This document shows, in pieces, positions 36,203 to 44,509 of a DNA stretch of 64,000 nucleotides. Position numbers and translations under genes: made by a program. The stretch is taken from the NCBI GenBank assembly GCA_028708845.1, contig JAQVXZ010000001.1, forward strand, positions 1-64,000. Reading direction: 5' to 3'. The notes beneath the pieces were generated by a model. The model worked only from the letters and a program-made list of their open reading frames with translations. It was not told the DNA's origin and searched no databases. Numbering within the stretch: position 1 is the stretch's first letter; every line of letters begins with the position of its first letter. This DNA comes from Bacteroidales bacterium. GTDB lineage: Bacteria > Bacteroidota > Bacteroidia > Bacteroidales > P3.

Positions 36203-36238
36203 AAAAAAATAAGGGTAAGTTATTAGCCTACCCTTATT
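36203..36238 (-). terminator. Terminator of the cyclophilin-pheS operon
   Basis: AATAAGGGTA (36208-36217) pairs with TACCCTTATT (36229-36238); on the minus strand a run of U follows. It lies 20 bases past the pheS stop. Confidence 0.8.
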
Positions 36239-36257
36239 GATTATTAGTTGTATTTTT

Positions 36258-37289
36258 CTAGTAAACGGAGGTGAATTGTTTTAAGAACCTCATGTCGTTT
36301 TCAAAGTATAGTCTTAGGTCTTTTACATTGTATTTGAGCATAGTTATTCTTTCTATTCCCATTCCAAATGCAAAGCCTGAGTATTCTTTTGAGTCAATTC
36401 CATTTGCTTCAAGTACGTTTGGGTCGACCATTCCGCAGCCCATTATCTCTAACCAACCTGTCTGTTTACAAACATTGCAGCCTTTTCCTCCACATAGGTT
36501 ACATGATATGTCCATTTCGGCAGATGGTTCTGTGAATGGGAAATAGGATGGCCTTAGTCTTATCTTTGTGCTTTCGCCAAACATTTCTTTTGCAAAGTAA
36601 AGCAGGTTTTGTTTTAGGTCGGCAAAGGATACGTTTTTGTCTATATATAGTCCTTCTATTTGATGGAATATGCAGTGTGCTCTTGCTGATATTGCTTCAT
36701 TACGAAAGACTCTTCCTGGTGCTATAATCCTTATTGGGGGTTTTTGAGTCTCCATTACCCTTACTTGAACTGATGAGGTATGGGTTCTAAGTACTGCATT
36801 ATTGCCATCTTCCCTGTTTTCCACAAAGAAAGTGTCTTGCATATCTCTTGCAGGATGCTCTGGTGGAAAATTAAGTGATGAAAACACATGCCAGTCGTCT
36901 TCTATCTCTGGTCCTTCTTCAACAACATAGCCTACTTTTGAGAAAATTTCTATTATTTCATTTCTAACTATTGATAGGGGATGGCGTGAGCCTAAGGTAA
37001 ATTCTGTTGAGGGTTTTGTTAGGTCGTCTTTTTCCACTCCACTTTCTTCCTCGCTAACAACTGCTTCCCTTAATGCCTCTATCTTATCTTGAACTGCTAT
37101 CTTTAGTTCATTAAGCAGTAGTCCTATTTCTTTCTTCTCTTGAGAAGGGGCTGCTTTAAATTCTAAAAACAGGTCGTTCAATAATCCTTTTTTACCTAAG
37201 TATTGTATTCGAATATTCTCAACATCATTTATTTCTGATGCTTTCAAATCGTTTACTTTACCAATCTCCTCTAAAATTCTCTCTTTCAT
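36258..37289 (-). CDS. pheS: Phenylalanyl-tRNA synthetase alpha subunit
   Basis: A 343-residue class II synthetase subunit. It has an N-terminal coiled coil (~1-85, with [15 protein letters not shown]) that contacts tRNA, and the catalytic core with motif 2 ([22 protein letters not shown]), the zinc-like [12 protein letters not shown] cluster typical of Bacteroidetes members, and motif 3 ([11 protein letters not shown]). pheT is not adjacent. The start lies six bases after the cyclophilin stop, so the two are cotranscribed. Confidence 0.95.
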   Translation of the reverse strand: MKERILEEIGKVNDLKASEINDVENIRIQYLGKKGLLNDLFLEFKAAPSQEKKEIGLLLNELKIAVQDKIEALREAVVSEEESGVEKDDLTKPSTEFTLGSRHPLSIVRNEIIEIFSKVGYVVEEGPEIEDDWHVFSSLNFPPEHPARDMQDTFFVENREDGNNAVLRTHTSSVQVRVMETQKPPIRIIAPGRVFRNEAISARAHCIFHQIEGLYIDKNVSFADLKQNLLYFAKEMFGESTKIRLRPSYFPFTEPSAEMDISCNLCGGKGCNVCKQTGWLEIMGCGMVDPNVLEANGIDSKEYSGFAFGMGIERITMLKYNVKDLRLYFENDMRFLKQFTSVY

Positions 37290-37295
37290 TTATTT

Positions 37296-38030
37296 TTATT
37301 TTTCTTCAATAATAGATACTGTCATCTTAATGTCTTCTAATGGACGATCTGATCTATCTTTTTGTGCATTTGCTATCTTATCTATTACGTCAAGTCCTTC
37401 AACTACTTCTCCAAAAACGGTGTATTCATAGTCTAGGAAAGGTACTCCTCCAACTGTTGTATAGGTTTTCTTTTGTAGTGGGTTGAATTGTTTTCCCATG
37501 CGTGATTCGAAGTTACTTAGCTCTGCTTCTGAGTAAACCTTACCGTGTGTAATGTAGAACTGTGAGCCTGAAGATGCCTTTTGAGGGTTCATTTGGTCAC
37601 CCATTCTTGCTGCAGCTAATGCTCCTTTTTTATGAATTAAAGCTTGGTTAAATTCTGCTGGTATTGTGTAACTTGGACCTCCTTGACCTAATTGTTGTCC
37701 TTTCTTTGCTGTCTTTGAATCTGGGTCTCCTCCTTGAATCATAAACTCATTGATTACTCTGTGAAAAAGAGTTCCATTGAAATATCCTTCTTTTGCAAGC
37801 TTTATGAAGTTATCTCTATGTTGGGGGGTCTCATTATAAAGAACCGCCTTCATATTTCCGTAATTTGTACTGATTAATACCATAGTTTGTTTTTCTTTTA
37901 CTTCTTGTTTTTGAATTTCTTTTCCTGTGTTTTCTGGTTGCTTATTTTCTGCTTGAGTTGATTTATTTGCACAACTCATTGTGAAAAGTCCAGAGAAAAG
38001 GACTAAAATTGAGAGAACTTTTGCATTCAT
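37296..38030 (-). CDS. Cyclophilin-type peptidyl-prolyl isomerase, lipoprotein
   Basis: A 244-residue lipoprotein: from Met at 38030 the signal peptide reads MNAKVLSILVLFSGLFTMSC with a lipobox at SC. The upstream ATG (38072) overlaps a -7-like box and is unlikely. After a Lys/Glu-rich linker (~20-45) comes a cyclophilin domain with FHRVINEFMIQGGDP, GSQFYITHG and YTVFGEVVEGLDVIDKI. It probably accelerates proline isomerisation in the periplasm. It precedes pheS. Confidence 0.88.
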   Translation of the reverse strand: MNAKVLSILVLFSGLFTMSCANKSTQAENKQPENTGKEIQKQEVKEKQTMVLISTNYGNMKAVLYNETPQHRDNFIKLAKEGYFNGTLFHRVINEFMIQGGDPDSKTAKKGQQLGQGGPSYTIPAEFNQALIHKKGALAAARMGDQMNPQKASSGSQFYITHGKVYSEAELSNFESRMGKQFNPLQKKTYTTVGGVPFLDYEYTVFGEVVEGLDVIDKIANAQKDRSDRPLEDIKMTVSIIEEK

Positions 38031-38092
38031 ATTAATAATTTTATTAGATTTGCACTTTAAATTAAACCGCAATATTACAAAATTTCAGTGTT

Positions 38093-38452
38093 ATGAAAAA
38101 GAATATAGTTAGATTTTTTTCTTTTATGCTTGTATTAGCTATCGCAATTCCTTTCCTTTCAGGATGCAAAGAAGATAATAAATGCAAATTGATTGTCAAG
38201 GTGGTTGATGTTACTAACACTTCAATTGTTATTCCTGAGGCAACTATTAGCATATCTAAGGAGTCAGGCAGTGTTAAAGCAGATGGAATAACAGATATAA
38301 AGGGTGAAGCTTTCTTTACTTTCGACAATGAAGCTATATTAGATATCAATGTTACAAAAATTGATAATTTAGGTTATACTCGTGTAGGAAAATCTACTGT
38401 TAGGCTTATTCCTGGTGAAACTGTAGAAAAGCTAGTACTACTTCAACAATAG
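38093..38452 (+). CDS. Small lipoprotein with carboxypeptidase-regulatory-like domain
   Basis: A 119-residue lipoprotein with a lipobox at FLSGC (~25). The mature part is a single beta-sandwich of the transthyretin-like/carboxypeptidase-regulatory type (CKLIVKVVDVTNTSIVIPEA, SVKADGITDIKGEAFFTF). No enzymatic signature is seen. It is divergent from the cyclophilin gene. Function unknown. Confidence 0.65.
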   Translation: MKKNIVRFFSFMLVLAIAIPFLSGCKEDNKCKLIVKVVDVTNTSIVIPEATISISKESGSVKADGITDIKGEAFFTFDNEAILDINVTKIDNLGYTRVGKSTVRLIPGETVEKLVLLQQ

Positions 38453-38490
38453 TATAATTGTCTATTAATCTTCATTAAACCTATTCCTTT

Positions 38491-39102
38491 TTAGATAGAT
38501 TTAAACTTATATCCTTTTGCCGAAAAGAAGAATAGGGTGTTTCTTAGGGCGTAAATCATATTTTCTTTTGCTTTAATGCTATCGTGGAAAAGAACAATAT
38601 CATTATTTGTTATTGCATTTCTTACATTTCTCCAAACCCTTCTTTTGGTTAACATTTTATTATAATCGTAGCTCAAAACACTCCAAAGTATTATTCTATA
38701 TTTCTTTTTAAGGTGGAAATGTTGTTTTGGGGTTATTCTTCCGTAAGGAGGACGAAATAGATCGGAATTAATTAATTGATTTGCCGATTCAATATCATCA
38801 TAATAATCTTCATCTTTCTTTGCACTCCAGCCTTTGATATGATGAAAGGTATGATTACCCACACTATGTCCTCTTTTAATTATCTCTTGGAAGATCTCTG
38901 GGTGTTTTTTTACATTCTCACCAACACAAAAGAAAGTAGCCTTTGCCCCATACTCATCTAAAAGGTCTAATACCTCTGGAGTAACCTCAGGAACTGGACC
39001 ATCATCAAAGGTTAGGAAGATATTCTTTCCCTCCGATGAGACTTTAAATTCACATTGTTTGAAAAAAGAAAACTGCAATATTGGATGTATTCTTGTTAGC
39101 AT
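38491..39102 (-). CDS. Polysaccharide deacetylase (NodB-homology)
   Basis: A 203-residue NodB-fold hydrolase with all family motifs: LTFDDGP (metal Asp), HSVGNHTFHH (metal His), RPPYG (catalytic region) and DIVLFHDS. No signal peptide is evident and the N-terminus is short, so it may be cytosolic or membrane-associated. It would deacetylate N-acetylated sugars, possibly in cell-wall or surface glycans. Its start overlaps the end of recX by seven bases, implying coupling. Confidence 0.85.
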   Translation of the reverse strand: MLTRIHPILQFSFFKQCEFKVSSEGKNIFLTFDDGPVPEVTPEVLDLLDEYGAKATFFCVGENVKKHPEIFQEIIKRGHSVGNHTFHHIKGWSAKKDEDYYDDIESANQLINSDLFRPPYGRITPKQHFHLKKKYRIILWSVLSYDYNKMLTKRRVWRNVRNAITNNDIVLFHDSIKAKENMIYALRNTLFFFSAKGYKFKSI

Positions 39103-39578
39103 TTATTTTCGTTTATTTTGTCTAAAACATTATCTATCACTTCGTATTCAAACCCTTTGGTATTGAGATAAGTTATTATCTTTCGTTTTTTTGTTAAGTG
39201 CTGCTCACCTTTAAGGGTTTCAAGCTTTTTGATTGCAAGCTCTAAGCATAGGTCAAAGTATTCTTTTTCGTCAATTTCATTTAATCCAATTGAAATACAT
39301 CTATCCGAAATATTCTTTTGTTTAAGTGAATATCTAATTTTAACCCTCCCCCATTTGTTTTGGTGAAACTTACTTATAGAATATAATTTGGCATATCTTT
39401 CTTCATTCAAATAGTCCTGGGAAATAAGGTTTACAATTACTTGATCGGTCTGATCATTGTCTAGTCCCCATTCTCGAAGTTTTTTAGTCACTTCTTGATG
39501 GCTTCTTTCCTGAACTGAGCAATAATCTTTTGCTAAATCCTCTCCTTGTTTAACCGTATAAATTTGTCTTTTAGCCAT
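39096..39578 (-). CDS. recX: RecX-family regulatory protein
   Basis: A 160-residue mainly helical protein of three-helix RecX repeats (SHQEVTKKLREWGLDNDQTD, DYLNEERYAKLYSISKFHQN, and the C-terminal ITYLNTKGFEYEVIDNVL). RecX modulates RecA filaments; recA is not in the window. It is divergent from the lipoprotein gene at 39662, with the two promoters interlocked. Confidence 0.85.
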   Translation of the reverse strand: MAKRQIYTVKQGEDLAKDYCSVQERSHQEVTKKLREWGLDNDQTDQVIVNLISQDYLNEERYAKLYSISKFHQNKWGRVKIRYSLKQKNISDRCISIGLNEIDEKEYFDLCLELAIKKLETLKGEQHLTKKRKIITYLNTKGFEYEVIDNVLDKINENKC

Positions 39579-39605
39579 TAGAATAAAAATAACACGAAAA
39601 ATAGT

Positions 39606-39639
39606 TTTGCAAATGTAAGAAAATGGAGTATTTTTGCAA
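39606..39639. promoter_or_regulatory. Interlocked divergent promoters: recX (-) and lipoprotein gene (+)
   Basis: Plus: TTTG 39606-39609, 19 bases, TATTTTTG 39629-39636. Minus: TTG (39637-39639), 19 bases, TACATTTG (39610-39617). Each promoter's core lies inside the other, so the two polymerases should exclude each other. The plus start of transcription is expected near 39643, which rules out translation from the ATG at 39623. Confidence 0.7.
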
Positions 39640-39661
39640 TGAAATTATTAATAATTTTTCA

Positions 39662-40678
39662 ATGAAAGCATCAAAACTTTACTTTTCTGTTTTGTTTATC
39701 ATTTCTGTTCTTAATGTATCGTGCAATAAAAATAATAAAGAAATAGACTACGGCGTTTCAATTTCGGCTCCTAAAATGATTGGAACATCTGCAGATTTGT
39801 TTTCAGAAGAAAATATTATAACACTAGGGAAGTCAAACACTTTTAACTTCCTTATTTTAAATAATTCTTTCTCAAACTCCGACACAACCTACAACCTCTC
39901 TTTTTCACCTTTAGGCATAATGCAATCTGTTTATAGTATCAATGATGAGTCATATATTGAATCATTCAACCAAACGTTTGATATTATTGACACAGTAATC
40001 CTTTTCAATAATATATCCACAATTAGAGATCTTGTTAGTGAGATTGATTCAACTATTAAGTTTGACAACCAAATAATATCAGAGAAATCAAAAGGTATAA
40101 TGATTTCACAAAAGCTCCAGTTTCCTTTAATTTACGAAGGAATTCTAAAGTCAAAGAAACTTGCATTTAATATTAGCGAACAAGAGAAAAAGACGATTGA
40201 ATACTTTTCAATAAAAGGAAGGTTTGGGGTTTTTATCGATAAGGACTATAGTGCAGTTGACATTTCAATTGGAAACGAGAACTATTCTCTTTTATTAATA
40301 GAGCCAACACAAACTGATATTAAGAACTTCACTCGTAAGTTTTCTGAAAACGATTATAAAATAATTATTGACAAGTTAGAGAAACAAGTAATAAGAATAA
40401 CATTCCCTAATATTTCAGACTCTTCAACTTATTCTCTTAACCTTCCAAACCTTTATTCGTCCCCCTCTATGATGCCAAGTAGTTTATTAATTAATTCAGA
40501 AATAAAAATTATTAAACCTACACCTGCAGAGTTGAAAATGAGGGAGTCTAACATTGAAAACCAAATTCAAGTGTCTTCAAAAACCGAAAATCATATATTT
40601 GACAAACCATTCATCTATATTATTAGAGGACAGAATTCAAATTCAATCCTTGCAATTGGGGTATTCATTAACAGGTAA
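39662..40678 (+). CDS. Lipoprotein of unknown function
   Basis: A 338-residue lipoprotein with a lipobox at LNVSC (about residue 20). The upstream ATG at 39623 lies within the promoter, so this start is preferred. The mature sequence is rich in Ser, Asn and Ile with beta-strand character and no recognisable motif; it may contain two similar halves (FSIKGRFGVFIDKDYSAVD in the middle). Not recognised; surface or periplasmic location is inferred from the lipobox. Confidence 0.6.
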   Translation: MKASKLYFSVLFIISVLNVSCNKNNKEIDYGVSISAPKMIGTSADLFSEENIITLGKSNTFNFLILNNSFSNSDTTYNLSFSPLGIMQSVYSINDESYIESFNQTFDIIDTVILFNNISTIRDLVSEIDSTIKFDNQIISEKSKGIMISQKLQFPLIYEGILKSKKLAFNISEQEKKTIEYFSIKGRFGVFIDKDYSAVDISIGNENYSLLLIEPTQTDIKNFTRKFSENDYKIIIDKLEKQVIRITFPNISDSSTYSLNLPNLYSSPSMMPSSLLINSEIKIIKPTPAELKMRESNIENQIQVSSKTENHIFDKPFIYIIRGQNSNSILAIGVFINR

Positions 40679-40722
40679 TTAAAGAGAAATATAATTATTT
40701 TAATTCTTTATATTATTTTTTC

Positions 40723-40753
40723 TTTGAAACTTGATACCAATTTTATATCTTTG
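40723..40753 (+). promoter_or_regulatory. Promoter of the EF-G paralogue
   Basis: TTTG (40723-40726), 19 bases, TATCTTTG (40746-40753): the same arrangement as the tRNA-Lys promoter. Confidence 0.75.
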
Positions 40754-40808
40754 CCTTTTCAATTCGGAATTACAGTTCTTAATAGTTATAACCTTATAAT
40801 AAAGAGAG

Positions 40809-42947
40809 ATGAAAGTATACCAGACATCAGAAATTAAAAACATCGCCTTAGTTGGCGGGGCCAAATCAGGAAAGACAACTTTAGCTGAAGCAATGGCTTT
40901 CGAATCAGGATTAATAACACGTAGAGGTAGTGTTGAAGACAAAAACTCCTTATCCGACTATAGGGAAATTGAAATTGACAGAAAAAACTCTATCGTCTCA
41001 ACTATCTTATACGCTGAACACAGTGGAAAGAAAATAAATATTATTGATGTACCAGGTTTTTCAGATTTTCAAGGAGAGCTTGTAGCTTCACTGAACGCTG
41101 TTGAAACCGCAGTTGTTGTAATTAACTCTCAAATTGGTATTGAGGTTGGAACAGAAATAGCTTTCAAGCATACTGAAAAACTAGAAATGCCTATTATGTT
41201 TGCTATGAATCAGCTCGATGCTGAGAAAGCAGGCTTCGATGAACAAATCCGTGAGATGAAAGATTTCTTTGGTGAAAAGATTACAATAATTCAATATCCT
41301 GTTAATGCAGGTGTTGGATTTGATTCTTTTATCGACCTAATCACTCAAAAGCTATATAAATATAAAGCAGGTGGAGGAACCCCTGAGATCTTAGATATTC
41401 CTGAATCAGAGAAAGAGTACGCAGCAAAACTTCATCTAAAATTAGTTGAGAATGCAGCAGCAGGATCTGACGAATTAATGGAAAAATACTTTGAACAAGG
41501 AACCCTAACAATTGAAGATGTTAGAAAAGGAATAAAGCTTGGACTAGCTTCAAGAAGTGTATTCCCAGTAATGTGCGTAAGTGCAAAAGAAAATATGGGA
41601 GTTGGAAGAATGCTTGAATTTATTGCAAATAATGTTCCAAGTCCAAACGAAGCAATAGCAACAAAGACTTTAGTTAATGGAAATAAGGTTTCTTATGACC
41701 CTGCAAAACCAACAACCCTATTTATATTTAAAACCTCAAACGAACAACATTTGGGAGAGATTGCGTATATGAAGATTGTTTCAGGAGAGGTTATAGAGGG
41801 AATGGATGTTGTGAACTCAAAGAAAGAATCTAAAGAAAGAATTTCACAAATCTTTGCTAACTACGGAAAGAATAGAACAAAACTAGATAAAGCAGTTGCA
41901 GGAGATATAATAAGTACAATCAAACTAAAAGACGCTAAAACAAACACAACCCTAACATCACCAAAAAACACTTCTGAAGTAGTAACTCCAATTATATTTC
42001 CAGAACCAATTTACACAACAGCAATAAAAGCAGTTATTAACACCGACGATGAAAAGGTTGGAGCTATTATCAATGAATATTGTCAACATGACCGCTCGAT
42101 GAAAGTTGAAATGTCAAGAGAATTGAAGCAAACTATCATAAGAGGGATGGGAGAACTTCATATAAACACTCTTAAATGGTATTTCGATAACCAACATAAA
42201 ATTGCTATTGAAATAATGGCACCAAAGATTCCTTACCGTGAAACAATAACTAAGAATGCCGAAGCATCATATCGTCATAAAAAACAATCTGGAGGAGCAG
42301 GGCAATTTGGAGAAGTTTATCTAATGATTGAGCCTTTTGTTGAAGGAGGTCCAGTACAAACAAAGTATCCAATTCGTGGAACAGAAGTACATGAGCTTCC
42401 ATGGGGAGGAAAACTAATATTCAATAACTGTATTGTTGGAGGAGCAATTGACACAAGATTTCTTCCAGCTATACTAAAGGGAATTATGGAAAAAATGGAA
42501 GAGGGTCCATTAACAGGTTCCTATGCAAGAGATATAATAGTGAATGTATATGATGGAAAGATGCACCCAGTTGACTCAAACGAATTAGCATTTAAACTAG
42601 CAGGTAGAGCAGCCTTTAGAGAAGCATTCAAAAACGCAGGCGCAAAAATACTTGAACCGATCTACGATATAGAAGTTGAGGTTCCTTCAGAAATGATGGG
42701 AGGTGTTATGACAGACCTTCAAGGAAGAAGAGCAATTGTAATGGGAATGGACTCAGAGGGAAGAAATCAAATCATTAAAGCTCAAGTTCCTCTTGCAGAA
42801 ATGTATCGTTACTCAACATCTCTTTCATCTCTAACCTCAGGACGAGGATGGTACTCTATGAAATATAAAGAATACCAACATGTTCCAATAGATGTGCAAA
42901 ATGCATTGTTAAAAGCATACGAAGAAGAAACAAAAGACGACGAATAG
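40809..42947 (+). CDS. Elongation factor G-like GTPase (EF-G2-type)
   Basis: A 712-residue five-domain translational GTPase. The G1 loop is GGAKSGKTT (EF-G: GHIDAGKTT), G3 is DVPGFSDF (EF-G: DTPGHVDF, so the His that positions water is Phe), G4 is NQLD instead of NKxD. Domain IV (RHKKQSGGAGQFGEVYL) and the C-terminal domain (DLQGRRAIVMGM) are conserved. Bacteroidetes have paralogues of this kind; they may act in recycling or stress rather than normal elongation. It is monocistronic with a strong promoter and terminator. Confidence 0.85.
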   Translation: MKVYQTSEIKNIALVGGAKSGKTTLAEAMAFESGLITRRGSVEDKNSLSDYREIEIDRKNSIVSTILYAEHSGKKINIIDVPGFSDFQGELVASLNAVETAVVVINSQIGIEVGTEIAFKHTEKLEMPIMFAMNQLDAEKAGFDEQIREMKDFFGEKITIIQYPVNAGVGFDSFIDLITQKLYKYKAGGGTPEILDIPESEKEYAAKLHLKLVENAAAGSDELMEKYFEQGTLTIEDVRKGIKLGLASRSVFPVMCVSAKENMGVGRMLEFIANNVPSPNEAIATKTLVNGNKVSYDPAKPTTLFIFKTSNEQHLGEIAYMKIVSGEVIEGMDVVNSKKESKERISQIFANYGKNRTKLDKAVAGDIISTIKLKDAKTNTTLTSPKNTSEVVTPIIFPEPIYTTAIKAVINTDDEKVGAIINEYCQHDRSMKVEMSRELKQTIIRGMGELHINTLKWYFDNQHKIAIEIMAPKIPYRETITKNAEASYRHKKQSGGAGQFGEVYLMIEPFVEGGPVQTKYPIRGTEVHELPWGGKLIFNNCIVGGAIDTRFLPAILKGIMEKMEEGPLTGSYARDIIVNVYDGKMHPVDSNELAFKLAGRAAFREAFKNAGAKILEPIYDIEVEVPSEMMGGVMTDLQGRRAIVMGMDSEGRNQIIKAQVPLAEMYRYSTSLSSLTSGRGWYSMKYKEYQHVPIDVQNALLKAYEEETKDDE

Positions 42948-42974
42948 TCTTAGTGAAATTCGAAATATACTTAA

Positions 42975-43010
42975 AAAGGGGTTTGACATTCAAGCCCCTT
43001 TCCTTTTTTA
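42975..43010 (+). terminator. Terminator after the EF-G paralogue
   Basis: AAAGGGGTTTG (42975-42985) pairs with CAAGCCCCTTT (42991-43001, one G-T pair) around a five-base loop, followed by CCTTTTTT. Confidence 0.85.
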
Positions 43011-43066
43011 TATAGTCGAAAAAGCCTCGTTTGTCAGGATAAATGGGTTGTTTGGTCGGTTTTCAC

Positions 43067-43098
43067 TTGTTCTTAATAGCAATATATCAATATCTTTG
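43067..43098 (+). promoter_or_regulatory. Promoter of the LiaF-like/LytTR pair
   Basis: TTG (43067-43069), 21 bases, TATCTTTG (43091-43098). The transcript would begin after 43100, so the ATG at 43043 cannot be used and 43112 is the start. Confidence 0.65.
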
Positions 43099-43111
43099 CC
43101 GAAAAAATAAT

Positions 43112-43885
43112 ATGAAACAAAACAAACATTCAAAAAACGACTCCATATTTGGAATATTAATTGGTTTACTCCTTATAGCTGGAGGATTAGTTTACCTATT
43201 TTACAATTTAGGATATATCGAAAAGCCATTAATGAAGATAGTAATAAGTTTCCCTTCTATACTACTTATTATTTCTCTATATTGGTTGTTTTTTAGAAAT
43301 TTCTTCTCAGGATTTATGCTACTATTAGTTTCATTAATTCTCTTAGTTCATAAGATTTCAATATATTATCCCGACCTTATCAATTTCCCTTTCCAAAACC
43401 TAAGTTTTAAATTAACAATTCTACCCATACTATTTATTATAATAGGAATATCTATTATCTCTAAAATTCTTGCAAAACCAAAGGAAAAAGACCATCAGCA
43501 AGAATATGAGTTTATTGATAGGATGAAAAATATTGGTTTCTTACAAAAGCTATTCTCAGGTAAAAACGTTATCTTTGGTGCGTCGAAAAACATTGTAATA
43601 GCACCAATCTTCAATGGAACAGATATAAACACCATCTTTGGAGGAGCTGTTCTTGACCTTAGGAAAACAGATATTGAAGAGGGAGAAACAACTATTGAAG
43701 TAAATGTAGTATTTGGTGGAGTTGAGATTTACGTGCCTTCCAATTGGGAAGTAATTGTAAATACAACCAATATATTAGGAGCAACAGAAGACAAGAGATT
43801 CTATACCGATGAAAAGACATTCTCAAACAAGCAACTAATAATAAAAGGGTCTTGTATCTTTGGAGGAATAGAAATTAAGAACTAA
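43112..43885 (+). CDS. LiaF-like membrane protein (cell-wall stress sensing type)
   Basis: A 257-residue protein with four membrane helices in the first ~115 residues (GILIGLLLIAGGLVYLFYNL and others), of the DUF5668 type, then a soluble C-terminal domain with repeating beta motifs (APIFNGTDINTIFGGAVLDL, VNVVFGGVEIYVPSNWEV). This matches LiaF/YvqF-like proteins that modulate sensor kinases in Gram-positives; in Bacteroidetes they pair with LytTR regulators, as here (18 bases apart). The role is probably signal input to the LytTR protein. Confidence 0.8.
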   Translation: MKQNKHSKNDSIFGILIGLLLIAGGLVYLFYNLGYIEKPLMKIVISFPSILLIISLYWLFFRNFFSGFMLLLVSLILLVHKISIYYPDLINFPFQNLSFKLTILPILFIIIGISIISKILAKPKEKDHQQEYEFIDRMKNIGFLQKLFSGKNVIFGASKNIVIAPIFNGTDINTIFGGAVLDLRKTDIEEGETTIEVNVVFGGVEIYVPSNWEVIVNTTNILGATEDKRFYTDEKTFSNKQLIIKGSCIFGGIEIKN

Positions 43886-43903
43886 GAAAAGAAAGATAAG
43901 CAG

Positions 43904-44473
43904 ATGCTGGAAAACAAACGCAATATATTCATCATAATAGGTTTTCTTATTGTATGGTCTCTAATAGTTTCTGGGCTATTAACCCTCCTTACAAAAGAAA
44001 ACCTATTATATGTTTTTGCCATAACCTTTCTATTATTTGGAATCTTTACCTACCTTATTCTTCTAATATTAAACAAATTCTCTTTCAATCAAGAGGAAGA
44101 AGAGAAGGTGGAAGAAGATAAAAGAGACAATAAGCTCCAAGACTATATTGAAAGGATTAGCGTTAAGACAGGGCAAAAGCTAGACCTTTTAAACCTAAAC
44201 GATATTATGTTCTTGCAAGCCAATGGCGACTATGTGTCGATATATTCGAAGGAAAAGGTTTACCTAAAAGAAGAGACAATGAAGTATTTTGAAAATAACC
44301 TCCCACCAAAACAGTTTATAAGAATACACCGCAGTTATATTGTCAATGTAGATTTCATAAATAGCATAGAAAACTATAAGAAAAACCAATTTATAGTTAA
44401 GCTCAAAAACAGCTACGAACTAAAAGCAAGTCTCCCAGGCTACAAAATTCTAAAAGAAACCTTATCCCTATAG
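43904..44473 (+). CDS. LytTR-domain transcriptional regulator, membrane-anchored
   Basis: A 189-residue protein. The N-terminal ~60 residues contain two membrane helices (NIFIIIGFLIVWSLIVSGLL and LYVFAITFLLFGIFTYLIL). The C-terminal ~100 residues are a LytTR DNA-binding domain (DIMFLQANGDYVSIYSKEK, FIRIHRSYIVNVDFI). There is no response-regulator receiver domain, so activity is probably controlled through the membrane part or the adjacent LiaF-like protein. Its target sites cannot be read here. Confidence 0.85.
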   Translation: MLENKRNIFIIIGFLIVWSLIVSGLLTLLTKENLLYVFAITFLLFGIFTYLILLILNKFSFNQEEEEKVEEDKRDNKLQDYIERISVKTGQKLDLLNLNDIMFLQANGDYVSIYSKEKVYLKEETMKYFENNLPPKQFIRIHRSYIVNVDFINSIENYKKNQFIVKLKNSYELKASLPGYKILKETLSL

Positions 44474-44509
44474 TAAATTGAAATGGATAGGTGGTGTTAG
44501 ATTCAATAT

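Noticed and set aside
38062-38349. Minus-strand reading frame opposite the small lipoprotein
   Set aside because: It has no motif, lies fully opposite a supported gene with a lipobox, and is a shadow.
39623-39661. N-terminal extension of the lipoprotein at 39662
   Set aside because: It overlaps the promoter's -7 box, and the lipoprotein signal begins at 39662.
43043-43111. N-terminal extension of the LiaF-like protein
   Set aside because: The -7 promoter box lies within it, and the membrane protein begins naturally at 43112.
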